From positions 6,937 to 70,936 of the forward strand of contig JANMDU010000122.1 in assembly GCA_031376455.1 (NCBI GenBank): a stretch of 64,000 nt of DNA, in the 5' to 3' direction. Shown piece after piece: positions 43,242 through 51,466 of the stretch (position 1 is the first letter of the stretch; the number at the start of each line of letters is the position of its first letter). The notes under the pieces were generated by a model. It was not told where the DNA came from. It was given only the letters and a program-made list of their open reading frames with translations, and did no database searches. The stretch comes from JANMDU01 sp031376455. GTDB taxonomy: Bacteria > Pseudomonadota > Gammaproteobacteria > Burkholderiales > Burkholderiaceae_C. Made by a program: the position numbers and the translations under genes.

Positions 43242-44255
43242 ATGATGAAAACTTCTTTCAAAACCCTGCTAACCCTCAGCGCAGCAGCCTTGCTCGCCGC
43301 CTGCGGCGGAGGCGGCGACGCAGCCGCTCCTTCGGCAATTCCAAATCTAAACACAAATCCAAACCTTGTTGCAACTACAGAAGCCAGCTTCAGCAACGCC
43401 GGCGTCTTCGTACCCAATGCTTCCAGTTCAGCGACATTCAATTTGGTCAACTGCAAATACTCTGGCGACGTGGTTACTTCAGTGAACGCCGGCACAGCGA
43501 CGTTGATCATCACGGCCAATGGCAACATGACGTTTAACCATCCCGGCGATGCCCCTCTAGCACTCGCGCCGATTTCGCGAACCCTCTCAGCCAACACAGC
43601 CTCCGAGGCTGAACTTCAAATCAGCGCCAGCGCAGGCGAGACGAGCAACCGTTACTCAGCCTATTTGCTCAACGACATCGGTGCCTCGGGCAGCAAAGGC
43701 GAAAGCGTCGATGAAATCCGCTTTAATTTCAATCCAAGCCACGACTACATCAACTTCCCCGATCCTACTTCCGCTCAAAGAGTCAGGTATTTGACATCCG
43801 GGATTGAACTGGAGTGCGGCTTTGCCAACGGCACCGTGATGACTTCGAACTTCGGCAATTTCAATGCGCGCATTGCCGCCGCAACAGCGGGCATCGTGAC
43901 CGCTAATCAACAAAACACAACCGGCACGGCACGAAACCCCCTCGCCACGCTGGCCAATGGCAACGCCACATGGACGAATGACAGATCCGGTGGGACGGAT
44001 CGCTACTCGCGGCTCAATTTCGCCACGGGTCAAATCTCGGCCGGTGCAAGTGCCAGCGGAGCTTTCACGCCCATTGACATTGCCGCAGAGCTGCTGCCCT
44101 CCAACGGTGCGAACTCTCCGTTTTACTCCGAGCGCAAAGAAGGCATCACAAAAACGATTGACTTTCGCGTCAACGGCGGCATCAAAAATACAAGGTTCGA
44201 CATAATTTCGGGCACTGATCTGCTTCCTTTTGCAAACTACAACAGTTTGCGTTGA
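43242..44255 (+). CDS. Putative lipoprotein of unknown function
   Basis: A 337-residue frame starting MMKTSFKTLLTLSAAALLAA with a clear lipobox (LLAAC, lipid-modified Cys21), then the Gly-rich linker CGGGGDAAAPS often seen on secreted Burkholderiales lipoproteins. The mature part is rich in Asn, Thr and Ser and predicted beta, with two Cys (VNCKYSG, LECGFANG). No family recognised. It shares the AACGGAGAAAAA ribosome site and probably the transcript with the preceding exported protein. Confidence 0.8.
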   Translation: MMKTSFKTLLTLSAAALLAACGGGGDAAAPSAIPNLNTNPNLVATTEASFSNAGVFVPNASSSATFNLVNCKYSGDVVTSVNAGTATLIITANGNMTFNHPGDAPLALAPISRTLSANTASEAELQISASAGETSNRYSAYLLNDIGASGSKGESVDEIRFNFNPSHDYINFPDPTSAQRVRYLTSGIELECGFANGTVMTSNFGNFNARIAAATAGIVTANQQNTTGTARNPLATLANGNATWTNDRSGGTDRYSRLNFATGQISAGASASGAFTPIDIAAELLPSNGANSPFYSERKEGITKTIDFRVNGGIKNTRFDIISGTDLLPFANYNSLR

Positions 44256-44273
44256 GCCACCATTAGAAAAACT

Positions 44274-44292
44274 GCCCAGCCTTGCGCTGGGC
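44274..44292 (-). terminator. Terminator after rnfH
   Basis: GCCCAGC / GCTGGGC form a 7-bp stem with a 5-base loop; on the minus strand TTTTT follows. It lies between the convergent lipoprotein and rnfH genes. The plus side has only a weak T run. Confidence 0.65.
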
Positions 44293-44302
44293 ATCTTGCC
44301 TC

Positions 44303-44644
44303 CTAGTAACCCGCCTTCGCCCCCGGCCGGCGCTGCGCAAACAAGCCCGCAGACTTTGCACCCTGCTTTTTAAAGCGCTCGCGGCGGGCAACTTTGGGGT
44401 CGACACGCAGCGGGCGATAAATTTCCACACGATCTTTATCGCCAACGGCGTGATCTGGTTCTACGCGCTTGTTCCACACGCCAAAGCTACACCCACCAGG
44501 CAGGGCTGAAAAACGCGCGTCTAGCAACGCCGCTTGCTTCAACACATCACGCACGCAAGCGCCTTGCGCCATGGAGATGACAAGCTCGTGCACCAGCCGT
44601 GGCGCAGGAGACCAAGTCAGCGTTACCGCGATGCTTTCAGCCAT
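44303..44644 (-). CDS. rnfH: RnfH family ubiquitin-like protein
   Basis: A 113-residue protein with a beta-grasp ubiquitin-like fold, usually paired with ratA near smpB. It begins MAESIAVTLTWSPAPRLVHE; CSFGVWNKRVEPDHAVGDKD and RVEIYRPLRVDPKVARRERF are the RnfH hallmarks. The Arg/Lys-rich tail is normal. The ATG at 44644 overlaps the ratA stop by 8 bases; the longer frame from 44740 is rejected. The molecular role is not settled. Confidence 0.9.
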   Translation of the reverse strand: MAESIAVTLTWSPAPRLVHELVISMAQGACVRDVLKQAALLDARFSALPGGCSFGVWNKRVEPDHAVGDKDRVEIYRPLRVDPKVARRERFKKQGAKSAGLFAQRRPGAKAGY

Positions 44645-45098
44645 ACACTTTTTCCGCCCGCTGCACAAAAGCATCCACCAAGCTGGACGCGATTTTGTTA
44701 AACACGGGCCCGACCAAGGAGGCCATCGCCGCATTGCCAAAGCTGTAGCTCAAGTAAAGCTCCACTTTGCAAGCCTGCGCCGCGCCGCCCGCAGCTGCGC
44801 CCACCGGGGTGTAGAGCCACTGCCCTTCCAGCTTTGAAAACGGGCCTTGCACCAAGCTCAGGCGATCTTCCAAAGCACCGTTGTCGTGGCGAACATAGGT
44901 GTTGCGCGTGGAGAATTTTTGCCGCAAGCCTTTGAAGTTCAGGCTGATCTCTGCCGTTTGCCCGTCATCATGCGTTTGCAGAATCTGCGCGGCATCACAC
45001 CATGGCAGAAATTGCGGATAGCGCGGCACATCGGAGACCAGATCAAACATTTGGCGTGGGCTGTACCAAATCAGCAGGGATTTATGAATTGCATTCAA
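44637..45098 (-). CDS. ratA: RatA-type START/coenzyme Q-binding protein
   Basis: A 153-residue START-like protein of the RatA/Coq10 family. HKSLLIWYSPRQMFDLVSDV and PRYPQFLPWCDAAQIL are diagnostic. E. coli RatA was described as blocking 70S assembly, while the Coq10 homologue binds ubiquinone, so the role here is open. The start is probably the TTG at 45098, giving the family-like N terminus; a TTG at 45122 is also in frame, and no ATG is available. It is divergent from smpB, the usual arrangement. Confidence 0.9.
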   Translation of the reverse strand: MNAIHKSLLIWYSPRQMFDLVSDVPRYPQFLPWCDAAQILQTHDDGQTAEISLNFKGLRQKFSTRNTYVRHDNGALEDRLSLVQGPFSKLEGQWLYTPVGAAAGGAAQACKVELYLSYSFGNAAMASLVGPVFNKIASSLVDAFVQRAEKVYG

Positions 45099-45163
45099 AA
45101 TACGCGGCGCTCTTACAATCAAAGCTCAATTGTAATTTCTCACTGCATTCTTCAACGAGCCTT

Positions 45164-45640
45164 ATGGCCAAGCCCAAATCTGATCCCCCTGGCCGCATTG
45201 CCGAAAACAAAAAAGCATCGTTCAACTACTTCTTTGAGGAGCGGTATGAATGCGGCATGGTATTGGAAGGCTGGGAAGTCAAGGCCGTGCGCAATGGCAA
45301 GGTGCAGCTGACCGATGGTTATGTGATCATCAAAAATGGCGAGTTGTTCGTGATGGGTTGCCAGATCAATCCTTTAAAGACGGCCTCCACGCATGTCAGC
45401 CCCGATGCCGTGCGCAGCCGCAAACTGCTGATGAAGAAAGACGATATTCGCCGCTTAACCGGCAAAGTCGAACAAAAAGGCTACACGCTCGTAGCGATTA
45501 ATCTGCATTGGAAAAGTGGCCGCGTGAAATGCGAAATCGCGCTGGCTAAAGGCAAAGGCGAGCACGATAAGCGCAACACTGCGGCTGACCGGGAAGGCAA
45601 ACGCGAGGTGGAGCGCGCGATGAAGGTGCACAATCGTTAA
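45164..45640 (+). CDS. smpB: SsrA-binding protein SmpB
   Basis: SmpB delivers tmRNA to stalled ribosomes for trans-translation. The 158-residue protein has AENKKASFNYFFEERYECGM, VLEGWEVKAVRNGKVQL and the basic C-terminal tail KGEHDKRNTAADREGKREVE. The ATG at 45164 gives the normal MAKPKSDPPGR start; a much longer upstream frame is an artefact. No tmRNA gene was recognised next to it. Confidence 0.97.
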   Translation: MAKPKSDPPGRIAENKKASFNYFFEERYECGMVLEGWEVKAVRNGKVQLTDGYVIIKNGELFVMGCQINPLKTASTHVSPDAVRSRKLLMKKDDIRRLTGKVEQKGYTLVAINLHWKSGRVKCEIALAKGKGEHDKRNTAADREGKREVERAMKVHNR

Positions 45641-45649
45641 AACTCATTT

Positions 45650-45705
45650 ACTACTATTTTGATAGCACTCTGCGCAAATTCCATGCCGCCTAACTACTCA
45701 AAACC
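45650..45705 (+). repeat. Element A copy, intergenic
   Basis: CTACTATTTTGATAGCACTC, then TGCGCAAATTCCATGCCGCC and TAACTACTCAAAACCC. It ends 13 bases before the next start codon, so it forms the 5' leader of the luciferase-like gene. Confidence 0.9.
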
Positions 45706-45718
45706 CTTGTAATTTCGC

Positions 45719-46738
45719 ATGAAAAATCTTTCAAACACCGCTTTATCCATGCTCGATCTGGTGGCTGTGCGCGAAGGCGGCACGACGCGCCAAGCTTTGC
45801 AGATTGCGCTGCAAACCGCGCAGCATGTGGAGCGGCTCGGCTTCAAGCGCTATTGGCTGGCGGAGCATCACAACATGGCGGGCGTGGCCAGCTCGTCGAC
45901 TGCCGTGCTGATAGGCCACATCGCTGGCGGTACGCAAACGATCCGTGTGGGCTCGGGCGGCATCATGCTGCCCAACCATGCGCCGCTGGTCGTTGCAGAA
46001 GCTTTTGGCACGCTCGCCGAGCTGCATCCAAATCGCATTGATTTGGGGCTTGGCAGAGCGCCCGGCACGGATCAATACACGATGCGCGCCTTGCGCCGTC
46101 ACAACACGGAAAGCGCCGATGATTTCCCGCGCGAAGTGGCCGAATTGATGAGCTATCTCGCGCCTGCGCAAGAGGGGCAGCGGATCACGGCGCATCCCGG
46201 CGCGGGCACGCAAGTGCCCATTTGGTTGCTGGGATCCAGCCTCTTTTCAGCGCAACTTGCAGCGCAGATGGGCTTGCCTTACGCTTTTGCTTCGCACTTT
46301 GCGCCGGCCATGCTGTTGCAGGCATTAGAGATTTACCGCCGCACCTTCAAACCGTCCGCCCAGCTAGCCAAGCCCTACGCCATCATCGGCGTGCCCTTGA
46401 TCGCTGCACCCACCGACGAAGAAGCCCAGTTTCTAGCCAGCAGCGTGTACCGACGAATCTATGGCATGTTGACTGGCCGGCGCGGCAAACTGCCCTTGCC
46501 CGATGCAGATTTCATGAGCAGTATTGATGCCGCAGGCCGCGCGGCGATTCATGATTTCTTAGCCGCTGGCGCAATTGGCTCACCTGAGACCGTGCGCGAC
46601 AGTTTGCAAAACTTGCTTGATCAGACTCAAGCCGACGAGATCATGCTCGTCTGCGACGTTCATGATCCCGCCCTACGCTTGCGTTCGCTGGATATTGCAG
46701 CGCAAGTGATGCGGGAAGCCGAAGCCGCTTTAGCTTAG
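45719..46738 (+). CDS. Luciferase-like (LLM class) flavin-dependent oxidoreductase
   Basis: A 339-residue TIM-barrel FMN monooxygenase of the MsnO8/YhbW type. The core blocks are YWLAEHHNMAGVASSSTAVL, GSGGIMLPNHAPLVVAEAFG and LHPNRIDLGLGRAPGTDQYT. The substrate is unknown. No Shine-Dalgarno is seen; element A lies directly upstream. The stop overlaps that of the convergent dienelactone hydrolase gene by 4 bases. Confidence 0.92.
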   Translation: MKNLSNTALSMLDLVAVREGGTTRQALQIALQTAQHVERLGFKRYWLAEHHNMAGVASSSTAVLIGHIAGGTQTIRVGSGGIMLPNHAPLVVAEAFGTLAELHPNRIDLGLGRAPGTDQYTMRALRRHNTESADDFPREVAELMSYLAPAQEGQRITAHPGAGTQVPIWLLGSSLFSAQLAAQMGLPYAFASHFAPAMLLQALEIYRRTFKPSAQLAKPYAIIGVPLIAAPTDEEAQFLASSVYRRIYGMLTGRRGKLPLPDADFMSSIDAAGRAAIHDFLAAGAIGSPETVRDSLQNLLDQTQADEIMLVCDVHDPALRLRSLDIAAQVMREAEAALA

Positions 46739-47643
46739 GTCACGATTGTTAAATGCTGCTTGAAAAAAGCAGTCGTCCGTTCCCAAGCGAGTTTTGCTGC
46801 AGCTGCATCAAAGCGCGGCGTGGTGTCGTTGTTGAAGCCGTGTTGTGTGCCCGCATAGATATGCGCTGCGTGGCGCACATTGGCGGCTTTGAGGGCTGCC
46901 TCATAAGCGGGCCAAGCGGCATTGATGCGCTCATCGACGCCAGCAAAGTGGATCTGCAACGGCGCTTTGACTCGCGCAGCGTCTTCAGCCGCCGGATGAT
47001 TGCCATAAAACGGAATACCAGCGGCCAAATCTGGCAATTGCGTGGAGAGGTAATGCACCATGCCACCGCCATAACAAAAGCCCACAGCGCCGACTTTTCC
47101 TGAGTTGTCTGCACGTGCTTTGAGCGCAGCATAGCTGGCCAAAAAGTCTTGCCTAGTCTTAGCTTGGTCGAGTTTTGCGAATTCTGAGCGGGCTGCATCT
47201 TCATTGCCAGGATAGCCGCCCAAGGGCGTGAGCGCGTCGGGAGCGAGAGCCACATAGCCATCGAGCGCCAAGCGGCGAGCGATGTCTTCAGTGTGAGGAT
47301 TGAGGCCTCGGTTTTCGTGAATCACCAACACGCCAGGCAGCTTACCCGTCGCGCCTGCAGGCTTGGCCACATAGGCTTTGATGCTGCCATAGCCGTTAGG
47401 TGACTGGATAGTGATCATCTCAGTGGTGATGCGCTTGTCATCCTTGGCGCTGACTTGCGCGAAGGCGAAATTCGGCTGCAAGGAGGCAAGGATGCCTACA
47501 GCCGTGAGCCCACCCACAGCGAACTTTTGCGCACGATCCAAGAAGCCCCTGCGATCCAAATCGCCATGGACGTAAGCATCAAACAGGATGAGCAGTTCTT
47601 GGTCAAAATCTGCAGCGGTAAGGCGAGGAATAGGTTGCGTCAT
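46735..47643 (-). CDS. Dienelactone hydrolase family protein with twin-Arg N terminus
   Basis: A 302-residue alpha/beta hydrolase. The nucleophile Cys is in GAVGFCYGGGMVHYL, the acid Asp in AGVDERINAAW, and the His in AGTQHGFNNDT, the Cys-Asp-His triad of dienelactone hydrolases. The N terminus has DRRGFLDRAQKFAVGGLTAV, then GILASLQPNFAFAQV, which looks like a Tat signal on a longer-than-usual leader. Export of a folded enzyme to the periplasm is therefore likely. The substrate is unknown. Confidence 0.9.
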   Translation of the reverse strand: MTQPIPRLTAADFDQELLILFDAYVHGDLDRRGFLDRAQKFAVGGLTAVGILASLQPNFAFAQVSAKDDKRITTEMITIQSPNGYGSIKAYVAKPAGATGKLPGVLVIHENRGLNPHTEDIARRLALDGYVALAPDALTPLGGYPGNEDAARSEFAKLDQAKTRQDFLASYAALKARADNSGKVGAVGFCYGGGMVHYLSTQLPDLAAGIPFYGNHPAAEDAARVKAPLQIHFAGVDERINAAWPAYEAALKAANVRHAAHIYAGTQHGFNNDTTPRFDAAAAKLAWERTTAFFKQHLTIVT

Positions 47644-47827
47644 CAGAATCTCCAGAAGGTTGTGTTTGTAAACTTCGATTCAAACCGAAGAAGGAAGTTC
47701 TGTAAAGAGCTTATGAAACTGTTTTAAGATCTATCGTTATCGCCTCACCGGCTCTCAGGCTGCACATGCTCTTCGTGAAAATGCGGTATCGTGGCATGCA
47801 TTGAACTCAAAAAATATCAAGGAACAC

Positions 47828-48346
47828 ATGGAAAGATTTCTCGCAAGTGTTGGCTCACTTTTGTATGGCATGCGCATCATCATGCTCTTCTTCTACGTTG
47901 GCTTGGTGGCGATTATTTTCGGCATCGTTGGAAAATTCTTTCTAGAAACCTACAAGCTAATGTACGCCTTGATGTTTAGTGAGCTACAAAAAATAGATCT
48001 CATCATCAAAGTGCTTGAGCTGGTTGACATGACGATGGTGGCGCAATTGGTGTGGGTGGTGGCGCTGGCCGGGGTATCGCTGTTTGTGACTACTGGGCAT
48101 TTTGATAAAACAGACATGAAGAAACCGGACTGGCTTGATCACGTCAACACCTACAACCTCAAACTCAAACTGGCCTTTGCCATCATCTCGATTTCTGGTG
48201 TGCATGCCTTGAAGACTTATCTCAGCGGCGAGTTGACTCTCGAAAATATTCAAGTCGTAACGATGGTGGCGGTGATTCACTTTACCTTCGTGCTTTCTGC
48301 CATTGGCATTTCGATTGCCGAGCGGCTGGCGCGTGAGAAGCCTTAA
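47828..48346 (+). CDS. UPF0114 (YqhA-like) inner membrane protein
   Basis: A 172-residue membrane protein with four hydrophobic helices. It starts MERFLASVGSLLYGMRIIML; VAQLVWVVALAGVSLFV and KLAFAIISISGVHALKTYL are family blocks. The ATG at 47828 has AAGGA five bases upstream, preferred to an in-frame TTG at 47801. Function is unknown in the family. Confidence 0.9.
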   Translation: MERFLASVGSLLYGMRIIMLFFYVGLVAIIFGIVGKFFLETYKLMYALMFSELQKIDLIIKVLELVDMTMVAQLVWVVALAGVSLFVTTGHFDKTDMKKPDWLDHVNTYNLKLKLAFAIISISGVHALKTYLSGELTLENIQVVTMVAVIHFTFVLSAIGISIAERLAREKP

Positions 48347-48415
48347 AGCTCGGGCAACTCCCATTCTGCAAAAACCAACTGACCCAGTCAGAGACAACGC
48401 CCAAGGAGCACCGAT

Positions 48416-48889
48416 ATGACGGTACAAGCTGAAGTCGATCTGGAATATGAATTTGCCGTCAAAGCTAAGGCGAAGCCTGTCTTCGCCCTGCTTTCAGACA
48501 TACCGAAATCGTCGAGTCACTTTCCCAAAGTTCAAGCGATCACGGATCTCGGCAAAGGCATGTTTCAGTGGGAAATGCAACGCGTTGGAACGCCCCAGAT
48601 CAACATTCAAACGGTGTATGCCAGCAAATACAAAATCGATGCGAAGAAAAGCGTAGTGAGCTGGACGCCAGTAAAAGACGTGGGTAATGCGCAAGTCTCT
48701 GGCAGCTGGATGATCACTGATCAAAAGAATTCGACTGCTTTGAAACTCGTTGTGCGAGCGACGGTGTTTGTACCGCTCCCTGACATCATACAGGCCATCG
48801 TGCAGCCGGTCGTTTCCGCTGAATTCGAGAAGTTGCTCGATCAATACATCGCCAATTTGATCGAAGAATTTGGCGGCGAAGTAGAGTAA
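48416..48889 (+). CDS. SRPBCC (START-like) protein
   Basis: A 157-residue protein with a polyketide cyclase/START-like fold: VDLEYEFAVKAKAKPVFALL at the N terminus, a beta-rich middle and a C-terminal helix (PVVSAEFEKLLDQYIANLIE). CAAGGAGCACC precedes the ATG. The ligand is unknown. It ends 8 bases before the convergent dehydrogenase stop. Confidence 0.8.
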   Translation: MTVQAEVDLEYEFAVKAKAKPVFALLSDIPKSSSHFPKVQAITDLGKGMFQWEMQRVGTPQINIQTVYASKYKIDAKKSVVSWTPVKDVGNAQVSGSWMITDQKNSTALKLVVRATVFVPLPDIIQAIVQPVVSAEFEKLLDQYIANLIEEFGGEVE

Positions 48890-48896
48890 ATCCACT

Positions 48897-49727
48897 TCAG
48901 ACGAGTGAGACTTCGCGCAGATGTTCGGCTGTGGTGCTGGGCAGATCGAAAAATTCTAGATAAGCTGGGATTTGCTCATAAAGCATGTCGGTGCCGATTT
49001 GCGTGGGGCAACCACGCGCTCTGGCAGCGGCGAGAAAGGCTGTGACTTCTTTGGCCATGACAACCTCGCCAACGAAAGTTTTTGCATCGAGTCGATCAAT
49101 GTTGATGGGCAAAGGGTCGCCCTCTTTCATGCCCAGCGGCGTGGCGTTGACGACTAAATCAAAGCCTGCGGGATCGTTGCTTCCCGTGCTCACTTGCACG
49201 TTGGAAAAATTCTCACGAATGCGCACTGCAAGTGCTTCGCTGCTGGCTATGTCCACGTCGTACAAAGCGATCTCTTCCAGGCCTGCGCCCGCCAGCGATG
49301 CGGCGATGGCGCTGCCCACGCCGCCGGTGCCAACGATCAGCGCTCTTTTGCCATGAACATCCAACCCCTTGCGCTGCACACCGCGTACAAAGCCTTCTCC
49401 GTCAAACATATCGCCGTAGAGCTTGCCATCCACACCGCGCTTCACAGCATTGCAAGCGCCCGCCACGCGCACCGCCGGCGAGACGGCATCGAGCAAGCTC
49501 AACACGCTGACTTTGTGCGGCATGGTGATCAATGCGCCGCGCATGTTTTCTAGCTTGAACACGCTGCGCAAAAACTCTGCAAAATGCTCGGGCTTGCAGC
49601 CCATGGGCGTGACCATCGTATTGATGCCCGCTTGCTCAAAATACGGGTTGTAGATCAGCGGCGCTTTAAAGCTGTAGGTGGGCCAGCCGATATGGGCGAT
49701 GAGCTCGGTGTTGCCGTCGATACGCAT
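48897..49727 (-). CDS. Shikimate/quinate dehydrogenase, probably NAD-dependent and catabolic
   Basis: A 276-residue AroE-family protein. The substrate site has LITMPHKVSVLSLLDAVSPA (catalytic Lys in PHK) and the cofactor loop is VGTGGVGSAIAASLAGAG. After the second strand it reads LYDVD. The acidic Asp there normally selects NAD, whereas biosynthetic AroE has NRT/NR for NADP, as in the second copy at 61199-62065. Its neighbours AroQ, the TRAP transporter and the split QuiC make oxidation of imported quinate or shikimate the likely job. Its operon is probably dctQ-dctM-dctP-aroQ-this gene. Confidence 0.88.
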   Translation of the reverse strand: MRIDGNTELIAHIGWPTYSFKAPLIYNPYFEQAGINTMVTPMGCKPEHFAEFLRSVFKLENMRGALITMPHKVSVLSLLDAVSPAVRVAGACNAVKRGVDGKLYGDMFDGEGFVRGVQRKGLDVHGKRALIVGTGGVGSAIAASLAGAGLEEIALYDVDIASSEALAVRIRENFSNVQVSTGSNDPAGFDLVVNATPLGMKEGDPLPINIDRLDAKTFVGEVVMAKEVTAFLAAARARGCPTQIGTDMLYEQIPAYLEFFDLPSTTAEHLREVSLV

Positions 49728-49739
49728 GGCGTTACTTCA

Positions 49740-49807
49740 TTTTTAAGCGTTTTAAGCACTTAGCCGGCATGTAATACGCGCGGAGTGCTATCAAGTTTAT
49801 AGCTCTA
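49740..49807 (-). repeat. Element A copy, intergenic
   Basis: Reverse orientation: TTAGCCGGCATGTAATACGC, then GCGGAGTGCTATCAAG. It fills the gap between aroQ and the catabolic dehydrogenase. Confidence 0.88.
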
Positions 49808-50251
49808 GGTTGATTCAGGAATCGCTGCCGAAACGGCTGCGCGAATGCCCAATAGATAACTCTCCACGCCAAAGCCCGCAATCTGACCCTTGGCAATCGC
49901 CGCAATCACTGAATGGTGGCGGAATTCTTCACGTGCATGGATGTTGCTCATATGCACTTCGATGATGGGGCATTTCAAAATCGCCAACGCATCGCGGATG
50001 CCGTAGCTGTAATGCGTCCACGCACCTGCGTTGATCACCACGGCTTGTGTGCCATCGCTGTGCGCCAAATGAATGCGCTGCGCCATCTCGCCTTCGATAT
50101 TGGTTTGATAGCAGCTCACTGTAGCGCCCAAGTCTTTGCCCAAGGCGATACAAGCTGCATCAATATCTGCGAGCGTAGCCGTGCCATAGGTGGCGGCATC
50201 GCGCATGCCAAACATATTCAGATTGATGCCGTTTAAAACAAGGATGTTCAT
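49805..50251 (-). CDS. aroQ: Type II 3-dehydroquinate dehydratase
   Basis: AroQ interconverts 3-dehydroquinate and 3-dehydroshikimate. The 148-residue protein keeps the active site: LNGINLNMFGMRDAATYG with Arg17 and Tyr22, VINAGAWTHYSYGIRDAL, and IEVHMSNIHAREEFRHHS. In this operon it most likely serves quinate catabolism. It is separated from dctP by a hairpin and from the dehydrogenase by an element A copy. Confidence 0.95.
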   Translation of the reverse strand: MNILVLNGINLNMFGMRDAATYGTATLADIDAACIALGKDLGATVSCYQTNIEGEMAQRIHLAHSDGTQAVVINAGAWTHYSYGIRDALAILKCPIIEVHMSNIHAREEFRHHSVIAAIAKGQIAGFGVESYLLGIRAAVSAAIPEST

Positions 50252-50327
50252 AAGTGATGCGTTTTCAAATCAAAGCCTGTGGACTGAACTCAGAGCCTAA
50301 CCATAACCCAAGCTCAGTGCCCAAGCT

Positions 50328-50355
50328 GGCGAGTCAATATGAGAATCGACTCGCC
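50328..50355 (-). other. Hairpin between dctP and aroQ
   Basis: GGCGAGTC / GACTCGCC form a perfect 8-bp stem with a 12-base loop, 15 bases after the dctP stop. No T run follows on the minus strand, so it is more likely a processing or mRNA-stabilising hairpin, as often found behind abundant binding proteins, than a full terminator. Confidence 0.55.
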
Positions 50356-50369
50356 TTCTTTACGTTCAA

Positions 50370-51377
50370 TCAGCGCTTGGCCGCTGTAGATGCTGCCAAG
50401 AATTCATTGACCACATCTGCGCCGACTTGCGCAGCATATTTCGCAATCACTGGCTTCATCTTTTCGACGAATTTAGCGGTTTCGGCCGGGGGGAATTCTG
50501 TCACGAGCATGCCTGCGGTTTTCAAATCAGCCAAGTCTTTGCCCAAAGCTGCGCGATTGGTGACGCGTTGGAACACGCCCGCCTCGGCAGCAGCGTCGTT
50601 GAAGAGTTTTTTCTCGTCAGCGGTCAGCGCATCCCAGAATTTTTTGCTCACCATCACAGATTGCGGGTTGTACACATGCTTGGTGAGTGCCAAATGCTTT
50701 TGCACTTCCGCAAACTTGTTGCCTTTGATTGTGGGGATGGGATTTTCTTGACCATCTACTGCTTTATTCTCCAGTGCGCCATAGAGCTCAGGAAAAGGCA
50801 GTGGGGTCGGGTTCGCATCAAGGGCTTTGACCCAATCCAAATTGATGGGATTAGGAATCACGCGCAATTTCAAGCCAGCAATATCCTCGACTTTGTTCAA
50901 GGGCTTCTTGCTGTTGGTCATGTTGCGAAAGCCCAGCTCCCAGTAGCCTATGCCCACGATGCCTTTTTCTTCCAAACGAGCGTGCATTTTTTTGCCAAAT
51001 GGACCGTCCACAATTTTGTCAGCGATCGCTTCGCTTTCAAACATGAAAGGGAAATCGAAAATTGCAAACGCAGGCACTTGAGAGGCCAGAATGCCGCTGT
51101 TCATCACAGCCATTTCAATCGTGCCGCCTTGCACGCCACTCACGTGGAATTGGTCATTACCCAATTGCGCAGCTGGGAATACATTGACTTTAATTTTGCC
51201 GCCTGATTTAGCCTCGACGATGGATTTAAAGCGATCCATTCCCAGCACAATGGAATGGCCAGCGTTATTCTGCGTACCGAATTTCACGGTGCGCTCTTTG
51301 TAATCTTGCGCACTGGTAAGGCCAGCAGCGACCAAAGCCACCGCAGCGATCACGGTTTTCACAAACATTCGTTTCAT
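50370..51377 (-). CDS. TRAP transporter substrate-binding protein (DctP family)
   Basis: A periplasmic receptor of 335 residues with signal peptide FVKTVIAAVALVAAGLTSAQ. GHSIVLGMDRFKSIVEAKSG, PAAQLGNDQFHVSGVQGGTI and the ligand-binding Arg in LKLRVIPNPINLDWVKAL are typical of DctP. With quinate/shikimate enzymes in the same operon, the ligand is probably quinate, shikimate or a related hydroxy acid (inference). Confidence 0.95.
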   Translation of the reverse strand: MKRMFVKTVIAAVALVAAGLTSAQDYKERTVKFGTQNNAGHSIVLGMDRFKSIVEAKSGGKIKVNVFPAAQLGNDQFHVSGVQGGTIEMAVMNSGILASQVPAFAIFDFPFMFESEAIADKIVDGPFGKKMHARLEEKGIVGIGYWELGFRNMTNSKKPLNKVEDIAGLKLRVIPNPINLDWVKALDANPTPLPFPELYGALENKAVDGQENPIPTIKGNKFAEVQKHLALTKHVYNPQSVMVSKKFWDALTADEKKLFNDAAAEAGVFQRVTNRAALGKDLADLKTAGMLVTEFPPAETAKFVEKMKPVIAKYAAQVGADVVNEFLAASTAAKR

Positions 51378-51466
51378 ACAAGTCTCCTAAAGTTCAGCAC
51401 AGTACGCTGCGAAAAATGAGATCGGTGCTTGGCGTACAGGTCACGCACCAATCATTTAAAAAGTTT

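Noticed and set aside
45002..45163. Long N-terminal extension of SmpB
   Set aside because: It overlaps the divergent ratA start and is absent from SmpB proteins; the ATG at 45164 gives the standard N terminus.
49805..50251. AroQ as a degenerate paralogue
   Set aside because: Some motif residues differ (NGINLNMFG), but the catalytic Arg, Tyr and His positions are all kept, so it is called functional.
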